Below, piece after piece: positions 18,501 to 30,500 of a DNA stretch of 31,220 nt. The number at the start of each line of letters is the position of its first letter. Position 1 is the first letter of the stretch. A program made the position numbers and the translations under genes. The notes beneath the pieces are model-generated. The model ran no database searches. It was not told the origin of the DNA and saw only the letters and a program-made list of their open reading frames with translations. Source of the DNA: Prolixibacteraceae bacterium (lineage in GTDB: Bacteria > Bacteroidota > Bacteroidia > Bacteroidales > Prolixibacteraceae); assembly GCA_023229575.1 (NCBI GenBank), contig JALNYZ010000042.1, positions 1-31,220 on the forward strand, read 5' to 3'.

Positions 18501-21500
18501 AGGATCTGACTGATTGCGCAAGGCAAGCGTATTCAGGAAAAATCCAATCTGATCCTGTATATCCTGATGGTCCCGGTTTGCAATTGGAGTTCCGATAACG
18601 ATATCATTTTGGCCGGTGTATCTGGAAAAAAGAACGTTGATTAGCGCAAGAGTTGAGACAAACAGTGTAGTATTGTTCTCATTACAAATCCTTCGGAGAC
18701 CTTCAGACAAAGAATGCTGCAATTTGAACGACTCAGTTTTCCCTTCAAATGTCTGCGTCTTTGGCCGTTGAAAATCAGAAGGTAAATTCAGGTATGGCGC
18801 CGGTTCCCTGAATAATTCGAGCCAATAATTCTTGTGCTCATTTGTTTCTCCTTCGTTCTTGACGATCTGGTTATTGTGCCAATGGGCAAATTCCTTGTAC
18901 TGAATGGGTGAAGGCATGAACAGGCGCTCATCCGTAATTCTGTTTTTGCCTGAATAATGATCGTAGAACAAGGCCAAATTGTCTGCCAGAATATTTACCG
19001 ACCATTCATCAAGAACGATGTGATGTACATTGATGATTAAGATATACTCCGTTTTGTTTTTATCTTTCAGTAGCGTTACTTTAATTAAAGGTGCTTCCTC
19101 CAAACTAAATGGTGTGGTAACCGCTTTCTGAATGAGCTCCCTGGAATTACTGATCAGATCCTGGGTGACAGACACTTCAATAACATCTATTGCAAAATCA
19201 AATTCATCCAATATCCCTTGTTTTGGTTCTCCTTCAATTTCAACAAAATAGGTTCTCAGGGATTCGTATTTCTTAATTATCGAAATAAATGCATGCTGCA
19301 GCGCGCTAATATCTACTTCCGATTTTATGCTGTAAACCATCGGAACGTTGTAAGCAATGGATTTTCCCTCCACCCTGTCGAGTATCCACAACCGGTGTTG
19401 GGCATGCGAAACATCATAGTAATTTGCTTTCTCAAGAGGACTAAGAGACATAAATTCAACATCTTCCTGATTATCGATTATCCGTGCAAATTGCGAGATC
19501 GTCGGATATTCAAAAATGTCAGAAAGTAAGAAGCTACTTTTAAACGTACGATTGATTTGTGCAAGAAGTCTCAATGCTTTCAGACTGTGTCCGCCCAGGT
19601 CAAAGAAACCCGAGTATTTGCTCAATTGATCAACCTCCAGAACATTCTTCCAAATTTCGGCAAGCGCTTCTTCTTTTGGGCTTAATTCTTCCGTCTCAAC
19701 CGATTTTGAATCCTTGCTGTTGAGTAAAGGTTCAGGAAGCGCTTTCACATCAATCTTTCCATTGGATGTCAGCGGAATTTTATCCACCTGAACAAAGTAC
19801 ATAGGGATCATGTATGCAGGAAGCAATTGACACAAATGATTTTTCAGACCATTGAAATCAATTTCTTCATTTGCAACGATATAAGCAGCAATATCTTTGG
19901 TTGCATCTTTCTCCCAGGCAACTACGACAACATTCTCAACCGATGGATAATTCCTGATATTCGCTTCTATCTCTCCCAACTCAATTCTGAATCCTCTTAT
20001 CTTAACCTGACGATCGATTCTTCCCAGGTATTCTAAATCACCTGAGTCAGTCCACCTGCCCAAATCCCCTGTTTTGTAAAGTCGTCCCTCTCCGAATGGA
20101 TTGCAGATGAATTTTTCCCGTGTCAATTCCTCCTTGTATAAGTATTCCTTTGCAAGTTTATCCCCGGAGATACATATTTCACCGGAGTGACCCATTGGAA
20201 CCAGCTTAATATTCCGGTCAACAATATATATTTGGGTATTCGCCAACGGCTTGCCGATCAAGACTTTTCTTTTGCTGTTGCTAAATCTGTACAAGGTTGT
20301 ATAGGTAGTATCTTCAGATGGTCCGTATAAATTTCTAACTTCAATTTTATCACAGTCGATACGGTCAATAAGCGTCTGAGGTATTTGTTCACCACCAAGA
20401 TTAACAGCAGTCAGATTATTATACCCACCCAGGTCCAAACTATCCATTATTGCAGACATTGACGAGGGAACAAGATTAATCAATACTTTATCATCCATCC
20501 CAAGATGGCTGGGAATATCAAGCGCAGACTTCAATACCCTCAATGATTTACCGGATACAAGCGGATAGAAGATTTCAAACACAGATATGTCGAAGCAATA
20601 GGACGCAGTGGCATAAATTCTATCAGAATTTGTTGATTTGAATTCTTCCAAACAGAAGTGCAAAAACACTGACAGATTTTTATGCGTAATGGCTACCCCT
20701 TTGGGAGCGCCTGTCGATCCGGAAGTGTAGATAATATAAGCCAAATTGTCGGGATTGCATATCCTCTCCGGCTCGCTTGGTTTTTGATTTGCAATGGCCA
20801 TATCCTCAAGGTCGACCACCAGCATTTCAGTGCTCTTTTCGAATGCGGTCTTTTGAAGAAGGTTCTTTTCAGTTAACAGTATTTTTGTCCTACTGTCTTT
20901 CAGGATATAATCAATCCTTTGCTGCGGATAAGCGCTATCTATTCCGACATAAGCCGCCCCACTTTTTATCACTCCCAGCATTGCAACTATCATCGTTTCT
21001 GTTCTTTCAGTCATGATCCCAACCAGATCATCAGGCTTCACAAAAAGCACTGACTGTAAATAATTTGCAAGCTTATTCACCCTAATATTTAGCTCATTGT
21101 AAGAGATCGCCTTCCCATTATACAGAAGAGCTATCTTCTCAGGATATTTCGCAAAGGATCCTTTGAGCAGATCAATAACATCTGTCTTTTCAGAAATTTT
21201 CCTGTAATTTGTGTTATAGCTTTTTAGAAGTTCAATTTCATTTGGCAAAAGAATATCGATATCGGATAGTTTTATTTCCCTGTTCTTTGTGATGATTTCT
21301 ATAATCTTGGAGAAATGTCCGGCAAATCTTTCTATACTTTCCCTTTTGAACAGTGACTTTTTATATTTAATGGTGATATAAATTTTTTCTTCGGCTTCCA
21401 ACCCGTAAAGCATCAAATCGTATTCGGATGAAACAACCGTTTCGGCCATGTAGTCAGATATTTGCATCTCCCCATTTTTAATATCCGAGAGGGCAAAGTT

Positions 21501-24500
21501 CATGTAAGAAAATACAACGTCAAAAAGAGGCGATCGATTTAAGTCTCTTTTAATATTCAGATCTTCAATCAATTCATCAAAAGGATAATCCTGATTTGCA
21601 GATGCGTGAATAGCACTTTCTTTCACCTGTTTCAGAAATTCCAAAACATTGATATCATCTTTAGGAAAAGACCTGACCGGCAGATTGTTGACAAACATGC
21701 CAAGTAGTCCGGATAACTCATCCTTGTCGCGTCCAAGCGAAGAAACGCCAATAATTACATCATCCTGTTGGGTATATTTGTGAAGAACAATATTATAGAC
21801 TCCCAGTAAAATCATGAAGGTTGAGATTCCCTGGCTGGCCGACATTTTTTTAATTTCCGCAGTAAACCTCTCATCGATGCACAATGTAAAGACCCCGGCT
21901 TCAACAGATTGATTGGCGCTTCTGGGAAAATCCAGTGGCAAATCTATGACAGGTATCTCTCCATCAAACTGCTTGATCCAATACGATTTCTTTGCAATAG
22001 CCTCCTTGCTTTTGTAATAACTGCCCTGCCAGATTGAATAATCTTTGTATTGTATTTTAAGCGGCTCCGGATCCTTCCCTTCATAATAACTGAATAGCTC
22101 TTTTTTCAATATTTCCAGGGAGAAGGCATCCATGATGATATGATGCGCATCAAAGAGAACCAGGTGATTTTCCGGGGCAAGCGATACTATTTCAATCCTG
22201 AACAATGGTGCAATTCCCAGATCAAATGGTTTCACGAAGGCACGAATATGGTTTCTGGCTTCCGGTTCGGTCATTGCTGAAAAAGGAATTGAAAATTCAA
22301 CCTTTTCGTGAATAACCTGCACCGGCACATCCTGAACAAAATCAAAAGATGTACGCAGGATTTCGTGACGTTCAATAATTTTATCGAAGGCTTTTATAAG
22401 ATCATCAACATTTAGTTTTCCTTCTATATTCCAAATCTCAGGAAGGTGGTAACTAAGTTTGTCTTTCGTCAGCTGATCGAGAATGAATAGTCGGCGCTGA
22501 GCAGAAGATACAGGGTAATAACCACTTTTTTCTGCAGGAAGAATGATCATTGAAGTTGATTCTTCCATTTGTTCCTGATTCGTTGTACCGGCTTTTGATT
22601 GAAGGAATTCCGCAAGTTCGGCAATGGTCAAATGGTTGAATAAATCGCCGATGGTAACCTGAATCTTTAATTGTTTTTCAAGAAGGCTATTGATTTTTAT
22701 GGCGTGAATCGAATCACCTCCAAGATCGTAATAGTTATCATTAATACTTAACTCGGGATACCCTAAAACACCCCCCCAGATTTGAGCTATTGATTGCTCA
22801 TAGGCAGTATAATTGCCCTCTTCCCGGCCCTGGAGAACAACCTGCCTTTTTATTATCGGTTCAGCATTACTTTTCACCTGCTTCCTTTTGGTAGCAAGCA
22901 TATTTAAGTCTGCATAGAAAGGAAGGCCAACAGATGAATCCAAATCGGATAAATCGGGTTCTCCCAAAATAACTGAATGATTGGTACCCTGCATCATTCT
23001 ATCAATCGTCCGGACACCATCCTTCGTTGAAATGGATTTGAATATCCCATCATCAACAACCCCATGGTCATAAGCCATTCCTGTCTCTTTCCAGGAGGTG
23101 AGATTAATACTCAGCGCATTCATTCCGGAATGGTTTAACTCAGAGGAGTAAGCATCCATGAAACAGTTTGCAGCTGTATAATCACTCTGTCCCGAAGTTG
23201 GAATTATCGCGGTCAAAGCCGATGTCATGACAAAGAAATCGGGTTTGTCGGCTTTCAACAATTCGCTCAAATAGATCGTTCCATGAATTTTGGGTTTAAT
23301 CACCTCACGGAATGTTTTATGATCTTTCCCGAAGATAAATCCATCGCCTGCCACTCCGGCAGCATGTATCACACCACAAATTCTCCCATGATCTTTCCTG
23401 ATCTTTTCTATGGTAGATTTTAAAATATCGTAATTGCCAATATCCGCTGAATAAAGATGAACCTCTGCCTTTTCACCTTCAATGGCACGGATTTTTTCAA
23501 TCTTTCTGCATAGTCTTTCGTCCTTTCTTTCCTGTAAAACGGCATCCCATGCGTCTCTCGGGAGAAATTCCGATCGGTTGATCATGGCCAATTTAATCCT
23601 GGCTTGCCCGGAAAGGAAGTGAGCCAACTCCAATCCAATACCACCTGTTCCCCCGGTTATAATATATACACCATCCTCCTGATACAAAAATTTATTTGAC
23701 TCCCTTTCATTCAAACGGAGTGGTCTGATTTCCCGAATAAACCTTTCTCCATTTCTATATGCCCGGTAATAATAGGACTCGCCAAACCCGTCCTTCACTT
23801 CGTCAATGATCTCCGAGGCGGTTGTATGTTGGTCAATATCCAGAAAGCGACAATGAACATTTGGACTTTCTTGTTGCAACACCTGGCCTAAACCGGCAAC
23901 TGCATGGTTCAATGAATTTAGCTGTTTCTCGTCTTTTGAGACCTCACAAACATTTTCACCGACAAACAGCAGATCTATTTTCGTTGCAATGCCGGATGTA
24001 AGGAATTTGGCAAAATAGTAAGCACTATAAAGGGAAAGTCTCAACCGCTCTTCCAATCCATCAATAATTTCCTCCGTTGTTTTTCCCGGTAGCAGGAAAA
24101 TTATTTTATCCGGAATCTTGTGGCCAAATTTCTCAAATATGTCAGCATAATTATCTTGCAATACTTCACACAAAACTATTCCATCCTTCGTTTTGAAACT
24201 CTCAATCAGCATCTTGTTGCTGGCTGAGTTATACAACACAACAATATTGCCAATGGTACCAGTTTGGCGGGTTTTAATACTCCATGGGTTCCAGATCAGT
24301 TCATGGGACAAATTATCCTGCCTATGAGATGCAATTTTTTTAAGAGCAAAACCTTTGAAAGAAGCTATAATAACTCCGGTGTCATTAGTAATGACAATAT
24401 CAAAAATGCGTGTCTCAGGAGATCGGCTTTCCAGTTTCTTTACATAACTGAAGATTCTGCCTGTCGCTCTTTTTCGCAATTCGACAGTGCCGAAGGAATA

Positions 24501-27500
24501 GGGTAAAAATCCACTTTCATCTATTGCACAGCTCAACGCTGCGTCAATTAACGGAGGGTACAAATAATAACTTGAAGCCAATTCAGCATCCTCTTCCGGA
24601 ACACTTAACTCAGCCAGAAATTCTGTCTCATCCCAATAAATTTTGTTCAGACAATTCCATTTTTTGCTCACCTCAACAATTTCACCGCTTTTCAGACTTT
24701 CTTCCCTGTGGAAAATTTCACGGCTATTACCGGTTCGTGATTTGATTTCCTCTAAATCAAGTCTATCAAGTGTTACATGTTCAGTTTCGCCCACTCTGAA
24801 CTTTGCATAAGAAATCCAACTGTTATCCATGGATTTGGAATGAACCTCAATGAGCAAAAAATTGTCATTCCCTTTATTCACTGTCGTCAGTACCTCCAGA
24901 TCCTTCCCCTCGGGAATGGTCAAAGGCCGAAGCAGATAGAAATCCTCGAGGACCAACCGCGAACTTCCAAATTGATTTTTGCCGGCCTCATAAGCTATTT
25001 GCAAATAGGATACGCCTACCAATGTAGGTGTTCCCATCACCCGGTGTTCATTCAGCAACCAGTTGTTGTCATTGAAAGTTGATGCGTAAACGGCAACTGC
25101 AGGCGTATCAATGATGCAATTGTTCAAAAATATTGCTTCGTACTTTTTACCATAAGAAGTAGTCAGACTTTCGTTGACATTCTCTATATCCCTCAACTTA
25201 ACCCAGCACCTTTTCTTTTCGAACGGGTAACCGGGAAGTGAAACTTTTGATGGTTTAGAGACGCTATAATATTCATCCCATAAAATTTCAGATCCTTTTA
25301 TATAAGCTTGAGCGGTTCGTTCAACGATGTCAATTTCACCGGCACTTTTTCGTATCAATGCATTAATTTCATTGCTGAGATCACGAATTTCATTTTCAGT
25401 TATTTCGCCCGAAGCCAACTCCTTTTTGTTTGATGCAACGGATTTTGAAGCGTGATAAAATATACCATCTGCTATGTCGGAACAAAGTCCAACATCAATG
25501 ATCTGGGAAAGTTTTCTAATCAGTTTCTTCCCATTTTCAAAGATGATGGCAAGTCTATGGGAATAATGACCTCTTCCTGTTGCCAGCGTATAACAAATGC
25601 TTTCAGGGTTTGTATCCCGATGCAAATAGAGCGCTTGTTTTATTTTTCGGGCGTAGTCAATGAGGCCATCTTTACTGCGCGATGAAAGCGTGAATAAATA
25701 TTGCTTCTTCTCTTCTGCTACGCAAATATCTTTTGCCGGGGCTTCTTCCAATACAACATGGCAATTTGTGCCGCTTAAACCGAATGAACTCACGCCGCAC
25801 CGAAGCGGGGTTCCAACTCTTTCCCAATCAGATAAGTCTTTATTAATATAGACGGCGCTCTCCTCAAAATTTATATTTCTGTTTGGTGTTTTAAAATGGA
25901 CCAATGGCGTTAGCTGTTTATACTTTAGGCTCAATAACGCCTTCAAAAAACCGGCCAAACCTGCGGCAGTATCCAGATGCCCGATGTTCGCCTTTACGGC
26001 CCCAATTGCACAAATACTTTTCTCAGGAGTAAATCGCGCAAAAGCTTTGGTAATTCCATCTATCTCAATCGGATCACCAAGTTTTGTGGCTGTCCCATGC
26101 GTTTCGATGAAGTTAACTGATCGTGGATCAATGCCCGCATCCAGCCATGCATTTTCAATGACATTGGCCTGGGCATCTGCATTTGGAGCAGTAATTCCGT
26201 TGGAATTGCCGTCCTGATTAATTTCACTGCCTTTGATAACAGCATAAATGTTGTCATTGTCTTTTAAGGCATTACAAAGCGGTTTAATCAATATTGCAAT
26301 GACACCCTCTCCGGCGCCTGTACCGTTTGCCGAATCATCAAAACTATGCGCCCGTGAATCAGCGGAATCAATCTCGATTCGTGAATCTGAATCAAATGGA
26401 AGAAGGTGCAGTTTAATTCCTCCAACAATTGCCGAATCAATCTTTCCTTCCCTCATCGATTGACAAGCCAAATGCAGCGCCACCAGTGAAGAAGAACACG
26501 CGGTATCGACCAGCAATGCAGGGCCTTTTAAATTGAGGTGATAGGATAATCTGCTCGCCAATATGGAAGGTGTCTGCGCTACCAACAGAAGGTTCGGATC
26601 AAGATTATCAGCGGACTCAATATATTTTGCATATTCTCCCAGATTATCGCTTGCCCCGATAAACACACCTGCGCGGCTTCCCCATAATTTATTACCGCCG
26701 TAACCGGCATCTTCCAGGGCATGGTAGGCCGTCTCCATAAACATTCGTTGCCCGGGGTCGATCAATGAAGCTTCGTTGGGAGAAAGTTTAAAGAAGCCGT
26801 AATCAAACTTATCCACTTCGCTCAAATAACAATATTCCCTAAACCTGAGCGAATCTGGCCTCTTATTGTATCGCTCGGCCAATGCTTCGATGTCAGGAAT
26901 TCTTGCTGCGGGCATATTGCCAATAAAATCAACGCCCATGCACAGGTCCTTCCAGAATTCATCCGGCGTTTCACAATCGCCAATTCTTGAGGCTATTCCA
27001 ATAACGGCTATGTCATGAAGTATTTGCCTTTCCTCCGTTTGCCCAATCAAATATTTAACGGCTGCGTGAACAGGAGCCACTTTCTGCTGAATATATTCAG
27101 CCTGTTCAGATATTTTGCTCTTGGAGAACAGATCTGTCAATTCGAGCCGATCAGGATACACCGCATTTATTTTACTATAAAGCTTAACCAACAGTATTGA
27201 GTTACCGCCAAGATCGAAAAAATTGTCGTGAATACTGATGCTCTCTGTTGATAGAACCTCCTGCCACAATTCGAGTAAAGTTGCCTCAATTTTGGTTGCA
27301 GGGTTCTCGAACAAAGCCCCTGTTACAATATTCTGAATGGCCGGCGGAAGGGATTTTTTATCCAGTTTCCCGTTTGAAGTAAGCGGTATTTTATCAATCT
27401 GAATAAAATAGGAAGGTATCATGTAATCCGGCAATGAAGAGGAAAGAAAGTTTTTCAGTTTGTTGATCATCAGCTGCTCTTCAGAAACAATGTAAGCTGC

Positions 27501-30500
27501 CAATTCTTTGGTTCCTTCTTTGTCATTCGCCACAACAACGGCATCCACAATCCCTGGGAATTGCCTCAATTGAAGTTCTATTTCTGTCATTTCGACGCGG
27601 AAGCCGCGAATCTGAACCTGATTGTCGCACCGGTCAAGATACTCCATTGTTCCATCGTAGAGCCACCGGGCAACATCGCCACTTTTATAAAGAATTTCAT
27701 TATTGTCGTATGGATTTGGAATAAATCTTTCAGAAGTTAAATCGGGCCGATTTAAATATCCTTTGCTCAATCCTGTTCCTGCAACATATATTTCTCCGTA
27801 AACACCTACCGGCGTAAGCATTTTTTGATTGTCAAAAATGTAAACTTTGGTTTCCGGAAGCGGAACACCGATGTTGCTGCTTCCATCAGGATTGGTGATC
27901 TCTTCCCTGGTGATAAGATGATAGGTTACATGAATGGTCGTTTCGGTAATTCCGTACATATTTACCAGCTTAACCTTCCCGGTAGGATACACCTGGATCC
28001 ATCTCTCCAGTTTTGACGGATTGAGTTTTTCCCCTCCGAATATCACGAAACGAATACTCAGGGTTTCCCTGTACCTGCTTTCAAGGGCAGTATCAATGAA
28101 CTTATAAAATGCTCCCGGAGTTTGGTTCAGGATCGTAATACCATGATCATTGACAAGTCGCACCATTGCAGATATATCCCTCACTTCACTCCTGTCGGGG
28201 ACAATCAGCTTTCCACCGAACAACAAGGCGCCATACATTTCCCATACCGAAAAATCAAAACAATAGGAGTGCGCCATGATCCATACATCGGATGAATCAA
28301 AGTCATAATTTGACTTGTCATTGATAAACAACCTAACCAAATTCCGATGGCTGATCGGACAGCCTTTGGGCTTCCCGGTTGAGCCGGATGTAAAAATAAT
28401 ATAGGCCGTTGTATCAGGATCTGAATTTATTCCGATCAGGTTTGAATCGTTTTGTTCATTCTTTCCAGACATTTCATCCAGATTGAGAATACTGCATTCA
28501 ACTTTAGTTTCCTCAACGAGCCTGCTTAAACGGATCACATTTTCACTCTGCGCAACGAATATTTTCGTCTTACTTTCCGTCAGAATGTGTTTAATTCTTT
28601 CATCCGGATATTCGGGATCAATCGGCACATAGGCTCCGCCTGCCTTTAAAATAGCCAGGAGTATCACAATGGTATTCTCTGTCGGAGGAACCAAAACACC
28701 AATGGCTTCTCCAAGGGAAAAGGTATAACTATCGATTAAGTAATGCGCAAGTTTATTGGACTTGCCATTCAGTTCAGCATAGGTTACTGCTTTCTCTTTA
28801 TAGACAACAGCAGTATTTAAAGGATATTTCGCGACCGATGCTTCCACCAACTGAACGATTGTCTTGTCGTCCGGATATTTGGCGGCTGTGTCGTTGTAAT
28901 TTCTCAGCAAATTATCCTCTTCTTCTTTACCAATGATATTTATTGAGTCGAGATTTTGGGCCGGATTGATTATTGCCGAGTTTAACAATACCAACAGATG
29001 AGATGCTATCTGGTCAATCCTCTCTTTTTTATACAGTTGGGTGTTGTATTCTATTAGCAGATCTAAATTTTCGCCTGTATCATTAAAATTAAATGTCAGA
29101 TCAAACTTACTCATGTTCATTGGAATCTGATAGGGTTCAATCTGCCTGAAAACCTCACGGTAGGAAACATCAAAGTTTTGCAGAACTACCATCACATCAA
29201 ACAACGGGGACCGGCTTGTATCCCTTGGTAGTTTTATTTCCTCAATGAGTTTATCAAACGGATACATTTGATGAGAATAACCTTCTGTGGCAGTTTTCTT
29301 GACTTCTGCTAAAAGCTCTGCAAATGTTTTTTTCGGATTGATTTGATCCCTCAAGGCCAAAGTATTGACATAAAATCCAACTTGATTCTCCAAATCAGGG
29401 TGATCCCTTCCCGCCACCGGCGTGCCAATAATGATATCTTCTTTCCCTGAATACTTATATAGCAATACTTTTAAAGCTGTCGTAAGGGTCATGAACAGAC
29501 TGCAACGCTTCTCAATATTAAATGCGTCAAGATCCTTTTTAAGCTCTTTTGAAAAGGAGTAATAAATTGAATTACCCTGATATGTTTTGACCACGGGACG
29601 GCGAAAATCTGTCGGAATATCCAAAGGGGTAATTTCCCCGCTTAGTTTTTCATGCCAATAACTTCGGTCGGAATCACTCTTCGGATTTTTGATCCTTTCG
29701 TTCAGCCAACTGGAATAATCCTTGTATTGAATTTGTAGCGCCATAGGAGGATTGGGCACCTTTTCAATTCGTCTTTTATAGCCTCCGAATAACTCATCAA
29801 CCATGATGTTCAATGACCAGCCATCGCAAATAATATGATGGATATTGAGAAAAAGCACCTGCTTCCCAATCGCTGTTTTGATGACGGACAATCGAACCAA
29901 TGGAAATTCTGAAAGGACAAATGGTCTGTGAGCTTCGGCGGTCACATAGCTTAAGGCCAAACTATCAGGATCACTTTCAACGCTAAAATCGTGCGTTAGG
30001 ATAGGAATAGTTTGATTGTCGATGATTTTCTGAAAAGGATCTCCGTTAACTTCGATGAATATTGTCCGCAATGATTCATGTTTGCGAACCATTTCATCAA
30101 ATGCCAACTGCAATTGGGTCAGATCTATCTCATCATAAATTGTAACAGCAAGCGGGATATTGTAGGTAGATTTTGATTTCTCAATTTTGTCCAACACCCA
30201 TAGTCTTTTTTGGGCATGGGATAAATCGTAATATTCTGCTTCTTGTATAACCGGAATAACGCCCAATATCTCCCGTTTTTTATAACGTACAATCTCCTCC
30301 AGGGATAAAATATCCGGACCACTAAAAAAATCTTTCAGGCTAACTTTGACGGACAACTCTTTTTGAATCGCCGATACTGCCCTGATGGCTTTTAAACTGT
30401 GCCCACCTAAACTGAAGAAGTTATCTGTTGTAGAAACATTTCTTACGTTTAAAATATTTTCGAAAATCTTTGCCAACGTTCTTTCGATATGGTTCCCGGG

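Noticed and set aside
15573..22560. Epimerisation domains in the last modules
   Set aside because: All HHxxxD motifs belong to condensation domains placed before A domains; no extra HH-motif domain follows any PCP.
22765..22780. Run of seven to eight C bases near the ACP as a possible frameshift
   Set aside because: The reading frame and ACP sequence continue normally on both sides.
25200..25740. Possible hidden or frameshifted AT domain between KS and DH
   Set aside because: The frame is intact, the segment is only about 180 residues and has no GHSxG motif; it fits the trans-AT flanking linker.
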